A stretch of DNA of 64,000 nt. Origin: Omphiscola glabra (lineage: Eukaryota; Mollusca; Gastropoda; Lymnaeidae). The first letter of the stretch is position 1. Every line of letters starts with the position of its first letter. The translations under genes were made by a program, and so were the position numbers. Below, in pieces: positions 36,262-46,335 of this stretch. Under the pieces are notes generated by a model. That model saw only the letters and a list, made by a program, of their open reading frames with translations, was not told the origin of the DNA and did no database searches. Where the stretch lies: positions 22,715,510 through 22,779,509 of the forward strand of contig OZ024796.1 of NCBI GenBank assembly GCA_964017045.1. Reading direction: 5' to 3'.

Positions 36262-37434
36262 TTTGTACGAGTTCACGGGCGTACAACATATCTGACTACC
36301 GCAACTTTTCAATAAATGGACAAACATATTGGCTCTCTGGTTGGACAGCCACACACAAAGATGCCAAGACACACTGTGGAAACATAGCCTCTAAACTGAC
36401 ACTGTTTAAAAACAACACAGAATATACCACTGTGGAAAACGTGCTAACCACCTACTCAAAAAAAAACGTAAACAAAATGATCACCGACATTTGGGTGGAC
36501 CTTAGGGCTACAGATACAAACAAGGACAGGACATACGAAGTTTGGTGGGAGGAGGAAATTGTAAATGCATGGATGGCGAATGAGCCTGATGAGAACTGCT
36601 GACAATTATTCCTGTCTCGTCGTCGACCAATGTCAGGCTGATCCGACCCCGTGCCAACAGTTCTGTGACAAGAACAACAATGGATCGTTCACATGCAGAT
36701 GTGATGGTGGCTATGTTTTATCCAGCGACTTGCGTACATGTACAGATATTGACGAGTGCGATCTGGGCATCAGCAAATGTACACACGGCTGTGTCAACAC
36801 TGAGGGCAGCTACAGATGTGTCTGTCCTTGGGGATACCGTGTCGCTGTAGATAAATTCAGCTGTGTTGACATCAACGAATGTCAAGAATCATCCCACAAA
36901 TGCAGCCAGACCTGTAACAACACAAACGGCTTTTACATCTGCACTTGCCTCACGGGCTATCAGCTGGACAGGGCAGACAACTTAACCTGTAGTGACATCA
37001 ACGAATGTGCATTGAGGCCGAATATTTGTGACCACACGTGTGTCAACAAACCAGGATCCTACGTCTGCTCGTGTCCATCTGGATTCCGTATCACTAGCGA
37101 CGGTAGATTCTGTCAGCAGACCATGAGTTATTGCCCTTGTTTATGTTCAATGCTGTCACGTCAGAAGTCCGTCAACTTCGAAGCCATCCGGCAGAATATC
37201 CGTCAGATGTCAAAGAATCTGAAAGTGGACACACATGACTTATCAGCCTACATCCGTGCCAAGACCAGTGCCCCAGATGGACGTCCGACGTCCCAGACAT
37301 TTGGTCTATTCGGATCGGTGGTGATTGGTTCACTACTGGCAATGATTGTTGCTATGGATGTTATGAGCATGTTCATATTTGTGTATCAGAGAATGAGCCG
37401 TAAGAATCAGGTGGTCTCCCGTTCTCAAAAGTAA
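36262..37434 (+). pseudogene. CE5: CE6 paralogue truncated by a 320-bp deletion
   Basis: The exon begins after the AG at 36260-36261. It encodes a CTLD start (TYWLSGW, IWVDLRA, VWWEEEIV, NEPDENC) and then hits TGA at 36600-36602. Alignment to CE6 by eye shows that everything between 42473 and 42792 of CE6 is missing. The two sides share GC at the junction. The loss removes the lectin C-terminus and two EGFs and is not a multiple of three. Past the junction the frame is open to 37434 with four EGFs, CPCLCS, IRAKTSAPDGR and the membrane helix. Unless read-through or an internal start is used, no membrane lectin can be made. The 3' 835 bp is nearly identical to CE6. Confidence 0.88.
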
Positions 37435-37675
37435 TCTCAATTAGTATCGACATGAATCAGACAAAAGCAAATATGTCTGCCGTGACACTATGCATACGTC
37501 GTTCACAGCCACGCCCTAAACGCATGTGATCAAGTGACAGTGGTGTTTAAATGTAAATGAGGTAATCAACCAGGCCATTCACAGGCTGGGCAACAAGGTC
37601 CGGCAAATGCAACTTTTCAATTAGAACATATTCAAATTTACATACGTGTCAGTTATTTACATTCATTGTTACTCT

Positions 37676-37885
37676 TGAAGCCATGTTCCCTGTCAGAGAT
37701 AAAAGCTACAGCTGCTATGTTCCCTGTCAGAGATAAAAGCTACCGCTGCTATGTTCCTTGTCAGAGATAAAAGCTACAGCTGCCATGTTCCCTGTCAGAG
37801 ATAAAAACTACAGCTGCTGTGTTCCCTGTAAGAGAGAAAAAGCAAAGACTAAAATGCTCCTTGTCAGAGAGAAAAGCTACATATG
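37676..37885. repeat. 34-bp minisatellite, about 6 copies
   Basis: The unit is atgttccctgtcagagataa plus aagctacagctgct. The last copies are degenerate. Confidence 0.88.
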
Positions 37886-38495
37886 ATCCCTGTCAGTTAT
37901 GACGTGCTGATTTCTGTCATATTTCGTTCTTGCCCCACGTAGAGACCAAGTCATTTTCACGACGTTGGTCATTTTAGATTAACTTTTCGGTGTCGTCTTT
38001 AATAGTATAAAAACATCTTATAGTGGATCTAACTTTCTATTGTTAAAAAGAACGCCGCTGCAGCAATTGTATATCTTAGCGCTAGGTCCAGAAAATAAAA
38101 CAATGGGGATTATTATGAGTTGATTGACGGGGCCAAATTTACGGAATTGTTGTACATTTCAGTCAAAACGGGTATTATTTTGACGTGTCTTTTCCTTACA
38201 ATTATTATTTTATATTTTTTATTGTTATGCCATGCATACTCACATTTCATTAAAAACTTTTATAAAAAATAAAGTAAAATAATTCTACACAAGTCCGCTT
38301 CATTTCCTAGCACCGTGCCGTTTCCTCTCCGAACACCGTCTCAACAAATCCAAATAAATTGGAAAGCCCCAGAGCCTAAGCTGTCAGTTCAGGTCGTATC
38401 TACGCCAGTGAGGAATTACAGTGCACCGATCTATACAGTCAATCTTAGTTCGTGTCACATGACCTCTTACGTTGGAATTGAAACATGGGCCTACT

Positions 38496-38560
<65 letters not shown>

Positions 38561-39659
38561 CAAAAACAAATTGTGTGACATTTCATGTACGCAATAGCAA
38601 ATTCTAAATAAAATGGAGAGCCAATATTAACCTCAGGAAAAAAAAATAGTTGAATCGAGAAAACAAATTTAAAATGGTATCAAATCGATCAAGTTAAGTG
38701 TTACATTGTCGGAGATTGAGGAGTGTTGATTATGATAAGTTAAACCGGAATCACATAATTGTCACGTTTAAAAATTTTTTTTTTGTTTCATTAAAGCAAG
38801 CTCAGAATTTTCTTACAGTCCTTGCCTCTGATAAGAGACCAATATATATGGGAAAACAAAATGGACTAGAAGAACAAAGAACATTTAAGTTACTGGTTCT
38901 AAAATGTATAAAATCACAAGAACATTGTTGTGGATGTCTGTCGTAGCCTTAATAAAAATGTCCGATTTGATACAGCTCTATGCACTTAATGGAACTCGAC
39001 ACTAGCGACACGCCCGCCATTGTTCAATGCACAACTTTGAACTTCAAGAAATTACTTTAACATAGAAAGAAACGTTTCATAAAGGGGGGAAAAAAACACG
39101 AAAAGTAATGGAAAAAAACAACAGACGAAAAACACAAGAATGTAGTGTATGCAGTTAAAATAGTTCAATTAAAGAAAAGAAACAGACCTGTTTACTCTTT
39201 GGCGTACAATGTACAATGTGTGAATACATTATATATACTGTAAGTTTATTTTTTACTAATGATAATGTATTGAATTATTTTGTGATGATATTGTACGATT
39301 TTAAGATTTTGAGGGGGAAAAGGTCTGAAGAAATGAATGAGATCGGAATGATTAAAAGAAAACAAATAGCAAAATGAAAAAAAAAAAGACCAATGTCCAT
39401 GTAAAGAAAAACTAAAAAAACCTTAAATATATTTTAATAATAAGAGAGGAGCCCCCATAATGTTTCTAGCGTAGATGTGGTTTATTGATATATATATATA
39501 TATAGTCTTACAAATTAAAATAATAGACCATACAAATACATTTCACATATCTATCAACAATTGAGACACAAGTAACAAAAACATGAGGATGAGCTGACGC
39601 GATCATTGCAAACGTGGAGTATAGAAACAATAGGTGCACTGCGCAGAATGCAGTTGCAT
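37886..39659. other. Intergenic between CE5 and CE6
   Basis: No gene was recognised. An (AT)n microsatellite lies at 38497-38557 and a short one at 39488-39503. The segment 38890-39060 resembles the CE5 upstream arm (34130-34300). Confidence 0.5.
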
Positions 39660-40115
39660 GGCACCTCCTACTCCCAACAGAGCAGGGCACATACAACACA
39701 TTAACGGTAAGGCACATTTTACGCCTAACAAAGCAGGTTACAATCTACGTCTACTCTGCCACAGCAGGGCACATCTTACGCCTACCAAAGCAAGGCATAT
39801 CCTACGGCCAACATAGCAGTGGAAATCCCCGCACATTAACAGTATGGCAAATTTTACGCCTACCCACAGTAAGGCACATCCTAGTACGACCATATCAGGG
39901 CACATCTTACGCCCAACAGAGCAGGGCACACACATCCTACACATTAACAGCAGGGCACATTTTACTCTACAAACAGTAGGGCACATCCTACACCGGGGCA
40001 CATCTTACGCTTGACACAGCCGGGCCCATCCTACATCTTCTACAACAGGGCCAATCTACACCTACCGCAACAGGGCACATTATAAGCCTATCGCATAGGC
40101 GCACATCAGACTCCT
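39660..40115. repeat. Degenerate ~28-bp repeat (gcagggcacatc...)
   Basis: About 14 worn copies each contain a core like agcagggcacatcttacgcc. A shorter set of the same core lies at 34570-34690, upstream of CE5, supporting the segmental duplication. Confidence 0.75.
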
Positions 40116-40241
40116 ATACCACATCAACTAAACCGCAAGACACCGGAAGCCACCAAAGATAAGGAATCTACTGAAGACTTCGGGGGGAGACATTTCTGAA
40201 TAAGTTAGACATGAGCCAGCGCCGAAACATAGTGATTAGAC

Positions 40242-40437
40242 CAGCGGTTCTCAACCCGTGGGTCGCGACCCCTCTGGGGGTCGAACTACCCTTTCCCAGG
40301 GGTCGCGTAAGACCATCGGAAAACACACATACCCTACAGTTATGAAGTAGCACGAAAATAATTTTGTGGCCGGGGGTCGCCACAACATGAGAAAATATAT
40401 TAAAGGGTCGCGGCATTAGAAAGGTTGAGAAGCACTG
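40242..40437 (-). mobile_element. SPIN-like hAT MITE (copy 2)
   Basis: This 196-bp copy lies inverted relative to copy 1. It starts CAGCGGTTCTCAACCCGTGG and ends AAGGTTGAGAAGCACTG. Internal motifs ggtcgcgacccc, gaagtagcacgaaaataatt and taaagggtcgcgg match copy 1. The flanks gattagac (40234-40241) and cattagac (40438-40445) form an 8-bp target duplication with one change. No matching element is seen upstream of CE5, so insertion probably followed the CE5/CE6 duplication. Confidence 0.85.
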
Positions 40438-40945
40438 CATTAGACAGAGAAGGTAACATGAACTATTCTCCTTATGCAGTAAGCAGTGTGAAAGCAACTA
40501 AGATGAACACAAGAGAAATTCCAAATCGCGCGTGCATGCAATAGTTACCCGTTAACAAACAACAACTGTAAAAAAAAAAGTATCATTATTTCTGATAAAG
40601 TCAGTTGCAGAATTTGCACGCTTTTACAAATATTTCTATTATTTCCTTCATTTCTCCTAACAAGTTTGAGCTTGAATGCAATATTAATGGTTTTGTATAC
40701 AATTCTCGATGCCGATCCTTCAGACAGAGTTAAAGAATGTTCAAAGTCAGCCTATAATCTTTTTTGGTCACGGCAGACAGACCAGTGACCAGCTTTTCAA
40801 ATTGCTACCCGAGACAAAGCTATCCTAATCAAGTAATCACACAGCGGTTGATCAGACTTACAGTATCAAGAGTGAATTAAGTGTAAATAAGTAACGAAGG
40901 TTCAATGTGAACCAAAAAAAAAAAAAAAGGTCTCGATCGCATTTG

Positions 40946-40953
40946 TATAAAAG
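40946..40953 (+). promoter_or_regulatory. Candidate TATA box for CE6
   Basis: The octamer TATAAAAG lies 396 bases before the CE6 start codon. It is the best core-promoter match near any family member, but no transcription start is known. Confidence 0.3.
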
Positions 40954-41059
40954 AGAGCACGGGTCTTAGCATACGCACCGACGCTGATATAAACTAGGCG
41001 CGATAGCTTCAGAAAATTTCTGGGCGTGTTCTGAAAGAGTGACGCGATCGAGACATACA

Positions 41060-41215
41060 GTAGTTGTGATGTTGACATATCAGTTGTGATGTTGACATAT
41101 CAGTTGTGATGTTGACATATCAGTTGTGATGTTAACATATCAGTTGTGACGTTGACATATCAGTTGTGATGTTGACATATCAGTTGTGATGCGGACGTAG
41201 CAGTTGTGATGTTGA
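41060..41215. repeat. 20-bp minisatellite, about 8 copies
   Basis: The unit is cagttgtgatgttgacatat. It lies in the presumed CE6 5' leader; a single related copy (gttgtgatgttgtaatagca) sits at the same place upstream of CE5. The array expanded after duplication. Confidence 0.88.
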
Positions 41216-41341
41216 AATAGCAGTACGTGTATTTCGTCTGTTACAGCTTATTTCGAGCCAGCGAAGCTAAACACGTTGAAAATAACTGACCACACGTTTA
41301 AGACTGGAGAAGTTGTTTCGCTTGTTGAGGCTGACGCTAAA

Positions 41342-41378
41342 ATGGAATGTGGAGTGCGATTTCTTGTTTTGTTTATTA
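41342..41378 (+). CDS. CE6 exon 1, signal peptide
   Basis: The ATG at 41342 opens MECGVRFLVLFI, then one base (A) before a GTAAGT donor at 41379. The A joins TT at 42138 to make Ile, giving a hydrophobic leader that runs on to ICMSTRA. Phase and length match the other five first exons. The intron contains a C-run (41414-41428) and two small minisatellites. Confidence 0.82.
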
Positions 41379-41793
41379 GTAAGTAAGACATTTTTCTTCA
41401 AGTTGTTTCGCGCCCCCCCCCCCCCCCCACATCCATTTTTTCCAAAGTTTCCACATACTCTGTATATTTCTGAGAACCTCTAGAGCACGAATCTCATACT
41501 GTTTAATAATATTTTTAGTGCATAACTTAGAAAAAAAAAATACATATCTAAATACGTTAGTCTTCATACAAGATATTATTCCCTTTCTTTGATGAATACT
41601 TGCTTATTTGTGTAAAGTATTAAGCCTCAAGTCCCCGTTGGTGCAACCTTAAAGTGTTTGCGTCTTAGATTGTTTCTTTTAAATTGATATCTTAAAAGTT
41701 TCCTGTACAATTATTTGACAATTTTAATTAATACCACCGAAAGAACTTCAGATCCACAAAAGGTGGTATTTAGACTATTTAGAGACACCAGCG

Positions 41794-41900
41794 TCAGGTC
41801 TGGTATTTAGAGACGTCTGTACAGGTCTGGTATTTAGAGACGTCTGTACAGGTCTGGTATTTAGAGACGTCTGTACAGGTCTGGTATTTAGAGACGTCTG
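41794..41900. repeat. 27-bp minisatellite, 4 copies
   Basis: The unit is ggtctggtatttagagacgt plus ctgtaca. It lies in the CE6 first intron. A second small repeat (actctaacctttacgactgatga) lies at 41998-42090. Confidence 0.85.
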
Positions 41901-42137
41901 AAACTATTCTTCGATCGCAACGAAAGTTTATTACACAAATTAGCGAGACACATTCTACAATTAAAATAGTAATGCTTTTAGGTCGTGTTTGTCTGATGAA
42001 CTCCAACCTTTACGACTGATGTACTCTAACCTGTACGACTGATGAATTCTAACCTTTATGACTTATGAACTCTAACCTTTATGACATACAACGTTAATAT
42101 ATGAAATAATTGATTTATATTACGTTTATTCTATTAG

Positions 42138-43627
42138 TTTGTATGAGTACACGGGCGTACAACATATCTGACTTCCACAAATTTTCAACAAATGGCAAAA
42201 CTTATTGGCTCTCTAGTTGGACAGCCACACACAAAGATGCCAAGACACAATGTGGAAACATAGCCTCTAAGCTGACGCTGTTTAAAAACAACACAGAATA
42301 TACCGCTGTAGCAACTGATCTCATTAGTTACTTGAAAGTAAACCTATTTTCCATCGACAATGTTTGGGTGGACCTCAGGATTATGGATACAAACAAGGAC
42401 AATATATACGAAGTTTGGTGGGAGGAGGAAATTGTAAAAGTGTGGGTTGTGGGGGAACCTAATGAAAACTGCAACCAAACGATCACTGAGTGCTGTGCAC
42501 GAATCGACCCATTTGGATTAAAGGACAGGGTCTGTTCCGTCATGTTCCTCTTCCTGTGTACGGCACGGAATGAATGTCAGGAAGGTGTACATAACTGTAG
42601 CCAGATTTGCCAGGATCAGGACGTGGGTTTCACGTGTACATGCAACAGAGGATACAAACTGGCAACCAACGGTGCCGACTGCGAAGACGTCAATGAATGT
42701 GACAGGACCACGTCCAAACCATGTCAGCAGAATTGTAGTAATTTGATTGGTTCATTCAAATGCGAGTGCTTCGCGGGGTTCACTCTCCAAGCTGACAATT
42801 ATTCCTGTCTCGTCGTCGACCAATGTCAGGCCGATTCGACCCCGTGCCAACAGTTCTGTGACAAGAACAACAATGGATCGTTCACATGCAGATGTGATGG
42901 TGGCTATGTTTTATCCAGCGACTTGCGTACATGTACAGATATTGACGAGTGCGATCTGGGCATCAGCAAATGTACACACGGCTGTGTCAACACTGAGGGC
43001 AGCTACATATGTGTCTGTCCTTGGGGATACCGTGTCGATGTAGATAAATTCAGCTGTGTTGACATCAACGAATGTCAAGAATCATCCCACAAATGCAGCC
43101 AGACCTGTAACAACACAAACGGCTCTTACTTCTGCACTTGCCTCACGGGCTATCAGCTGGACAGGGCAGACAACTTAACCTGTAGTGATATCAACGAATG
43201 TGCATTGGGCCCGAATATTTGTGACCACACGTGTGTCAACAAACCAGGATCCTACGTCTGCTCGTGTCCATCTGGATTCCGTACCGCCAACGACGGTAGA
43301 TCCTGTCAGCAGACCATGAGTTATTGCCCTTGTTTATGTTCAATGCTGTCACGTCAGAAGTCCGTCAACTTCGAAGCCGTCCGGCAGAATATCCGTCAGC
43401 TGTCAAAGAATCTGACAGTGGATACACATGACCTATCAGCCTACGTCCGTGCCAGGACCAGTGCCCCAGATGGACGTTCGACGTCCCAGACATTTGGTCT
43501 ATTCGGATCGGTGGTGATTGGTTCACTACTGGCAATGATTGTTGCTATGGATGTTATGAGCATGTTCATATTTGTGTATCAGAGAATGAGCCGTAAGAAT
43601 CAGGTGGTCTCCCCTTCTCAAAACTAA
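42138..43627 (+). CDS. CE6: CTLD - 6 EGF - transmembrane receptor, intact
   Basis: With exon 1 this gives a 508-residue type I membrane protein. The signal is followed by a CTLD at about 24-153 (TYWLSSW, VWVDLR, VWWEEE, GEPNENC, TECCARI, GLKDRVC, LFLC). Six EGFs follow, three with D-[IV]-[DN]-E-C and a C-terminal LTC/FSC spacing. Then come CPCLCS, a predicted helical linker, VRARTSAPDGR, a helix at about 469-493 (VVIGSLLAMIVAMDVM) and a basic tail. It keeps the EPN triplet of mannose-type lectins but has LKD instead of WND. The exon has no in-frame stop before TAA at 43625-43627. A surface recognition role is inferred from the domain plan only. It is the reference copy for CE5. Confidence 0.92.
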
Positions 43628-43679
43628 CTTGAAGTAATTTACATGGCTGGTATAACATCAACGTGACTTTGTACGTCAT

Positions 43680-43910
43680 CGAAATCTGAAAGATAATGAA
43701 TCTGTCAAAGCACAGACCTGTAAGATAATGAATATGTCAATGCACATACATGTAAGATAATGAATATGTCAATGCACATACATGTAAGAGAATGAATCTG
43801 TCAATGCACAGACCTGTAAGATAATGAAACTGTCAATGTATAGACCTATAAGATAATGAATCTGTCAATGCACAGACCTGTAAGATAGTGAATATGTCAA
43901 TTCATAGACA
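43680..43910. repeat. 32-bp minisatellite, about 7 copies
   Basis: The unit is gataatgaatctgtcaatgc plus acagacctgtaa. It lies just 3' of CE6, probably in its 3' UTR or flank. Confidence 0.88.
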
Positions 43911-44694
43911 TGCAACAACAAGGTCAAACCAGAAACTATTCAGTTAGGATATGTTGCAGGTTAGGAGTAGTTAGGATATCGTCTAGGTTAGGAAATGTTA
44001 CAAGGTAAGGGCATGGCCAAGGTAAAGGCGTGGTCAATGTGAGGTCGTGGTGAATGATATAAGATGATCCAAGAAAGGACATGATCCAATCAAGAACAAG
44101 CGTTTGTTTACATCAGTTGTTGCCCTTGGAGACATGTTCCGCCAGATAGAAAAGCCACAGCAGACCAAAAACCGTTACATCTGGGTAATTTCAAACATGG
44201 TCTGTTCTCCTGCTATGTAGAAACCGAGTCTTGCGTGGCAGGACAGTTCACAAAGCGCGAGTCGATAATATCACCCCATGGGACGTGATGTCTCTGATAT
44301 TCTCAAAACATGACCTCAACCGTTCTAACCTTCTCCGTACTAAGTAGTTAAGTTCTTAACGTGTACAAAGAAACAAAGTAACACCAGGAACCCCCCCCCC
44401 CCCAACCACCACCACCAGCGCCCCCCCCCCCAACCACCAACGCACAGCACTAATTTAAATGTCCTCTCCAGTCATCAGAGAATAACCCCCCTCCCCTACA
44501 CGTCTCGACCACATGACAGTGAGTACTTCAGCTACAGTTGATTTGTGAACAATGGATTCGATGGACAAAGCAATCGGACCAAGATCATCGATTCAGCAGC
44601 CAGTCAATTCTTTAAACCCGTTTTACTAATAATAAATAAATATTATTTTGATATTTCAATATTTAAAAGCAAACGGCTATTATAATTAGGAAAT
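43911..44694. other. Spacer 3' of CE6
   Basis: No gene was recognised. There is a ggttaggatatgtt-type repeat at 43945-44000 and C-runs at 44393-44402 and 44421-44430. Confidence 0.5.
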
Positions 44695-44912
44695 GAGTAA
44701 ACCAAAGTATGGGACAGTAAAACAAAGTATGGGAAAGTAAAACAAAGTATGGGACAGTAAAACAAAGTATGGGAAAGTAAAACAAAGTATGGGAAAGTAA
44801 AACAAAGTATGGGACAGTAAAACAAAGTATGGGAAAGTAAAACAAAGTATGGGAAAGTAAAACAAAGTATGGGACAGCAAAACAAAGTATGGGAAAGTAA
44901 AACAAAGTAAAG
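44695..44912. repeat. 20-bp minisatellite, about 11 copies
   Basis: The unit is aaaacaaagtatgggacagt or the gggaaagt variant, in mixed order. It is open on the minus strand in several frames (FPYFVLLSHTLFY) as an artefact. Confidence 0.92.
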
Positions 44913-45065
44913 TCTCTCCTCCTTATTACCATATTATAATTTCTCATTGCTGACTCTGTTATTATAATTACCCATTGTTGCTGTCAAAACTGTCTGGTTT
45001 CAAAAATATACTAATTGCTTGTAGATCTGTCAGACTTCCAATAACCTGTAAAATATTTGTTACAC

Positions 45066-45274
45066 AGAGTAATTCACTTTGTCTTTTGGACTTGGAGGTC
45101 TTTCATGTGGCTCTTTAGCCAACTGAGTGTGGCTCGACCAGCCGGCCACAAATCAGTTTTGACTCCGGAAAACATGGTTCTTGAAAATAAATTTGGCTCT
45201 CAAACTCAAACATTTTTTAATCGTCCTGCTGATGATTTTTGGCTCTTTTTGACAACTGAGTTTGCCGACCACTG
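45066..45274 (-). mobile_element. hAT-type MITE relic (truncated)
   Basis: The right edge reads gagtttgccgaccactg, the reverse complement of CAGTGGTCGGCAAACTC, a typical hAT terminus. The body has repeated ggctctt phrases. The opposite end was not identified, so the left boundary is approximate. Confidence 0.45.
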
Positions 45275-45894
45275 ACCTACTCTATATATATCTCTTAAAT
45301 CAGATGTACAATATATATATATATTGAACCACCTGTACTATGTAGCTTAAATCCCCTGTACTATATTTGTATTATTTTCCTTCCTCACCTTTTTCTTTCA
45401 CTATTTCTTGTTACCATTCACTAAGAGCTAATAAAGATTTAGTTCTCATGACCTGATTTCCTTGGATTTCTAAACTTTATTTAAAACGGTCAGCTACCAA
45501 CCAATCATCCACTCGGCACACATGTAGTTACAGTCATAAGCAGGACCGTGCCAGGATAAGCCGTGACAAGAGATGGAGCCTGCAAATGGCGCCCCTCAAT
45601 ATAAGAATAAAGTGCCACTTAGGGCGGCCTAGTAAAAATACTACTTTGTTGTACTTCGTCTGTGAAAAGTTCATGAGATTAAATAGTTCCACCATTAAGG
45701 TCTTTTCTAAAGACAATTTTGGCACACACTGATGTTGGTGCCCAGGGAAAGTGCCCCTTTCGCCCCTCCCCCTTTGCACGGTCGCGCTTATTTGCTAAAT
45801 GGGTCAGTTCAGGTGTGAAGAGACACATCGTTTGGCAAGATAAATGAGATAACCAAGGTAATTTGTAGGAATTTTAAAAACATATTTGTTAACA
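45275..45894. other. Spacer before PDZ gene exons
   Basis: No exon was recognised. A minus-strand open frame at 45534-45779 has no domain that I recognise. No continuation of the PDZ domain from 46244 was found here. Confidence 0.4.
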
Positions 45895-46115
45895 CATTAA
45901 GACACCTGTAAAGACACTGAGACGCCTGTACACACATTGAGACGCCTGTAAACACATTGAGACACCTGGAAACACATTAAGACACCTGGAAACACATTAA
46001 GACACCTGTAAACACACTGAGACGCCTGTAAACACATTGAGACACCTGGAAACACATTGAAACACCTGGAAACACATTGAGACACCTGGAAACACATTGA
46101 GACACCTGTATGTGA
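45895..46115. repeat. 20-bp minisatellite, about 11 copies
   Basis: The unit is acacattgagacacctggaa, with tgtaa and gacgcc variants. Confidence 0.9.
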
Positions 46116-46139
46116 AAAGAATTAAGAGCAGAACTGGTT

Positions 46140-46235
46140 GTTGTTAAGAGTTGAGGTCAGAAGGACAGAGTTGAGGTCAGAAAGACAGCCTTGAGGTCAG
46201 AAGTTACAGAGTTGAGGTCAGAAGGACAGAGTTGA
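46140..46235. repeat. 20-bp repeat beside a splice donor, 4 copies
   Basis: The unit is gttgaggtcagaaggacaga. It starts eight bases from the 5' splice site of the minus-strand PDZ exon at 46244. Confidence 0.8.
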
Positions 46236-46243
46236 GTTCTTAC

Positions 46244-46335
46244 CTCAATGATCTGGTCGTTGACATGAACTCTGCCATCCACAGCTGCTGCACTACCCTC
46301 AGTGATACTCTTCACAAATATCCCAGAAATCTCAT
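46244..46335 (-). CDS. MPDZ/PATJ: MPDZ/PATJ-like exon, middle of a PDZ domain
   Basis: The exon reads EISGIFVKSITEGSAAAVDG, then RVHVNDQIIE, and stops at a GTAAGA donor. It follows a TTTTCAG acceptor. It starts with two bases that complete the codon left by the exon at 47855 and ends in phase 0. GIFVKSI, DGR and NDQII are signature strings of one early PDZ of MUPP1/PATJ scaffolds. These scaffolds organise apical junction complexes (Crumbs/Pals1) in epithelia. The second half of the domain (from VDG onward) must be in a later exon, which I could not find at lower coordinates in this window. Confidence 0.88.

Noticed and set aside
36565..37434. CE5 EGF half as an independent gene starting at 36565
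   Set aside because: The start lies in lectin-coding sequence read out of frame, upstream of a deletion junction, and has no signal peptide. It is the 3' part of a truncated paralogue.
45534..45779. Minus-strand frame as the missing PDZ continuation
   Set aside because: It lacks V-D-G, L...A..L or other PDZ second-half features and has no acceptor joining the phase-0 donor at 46244.
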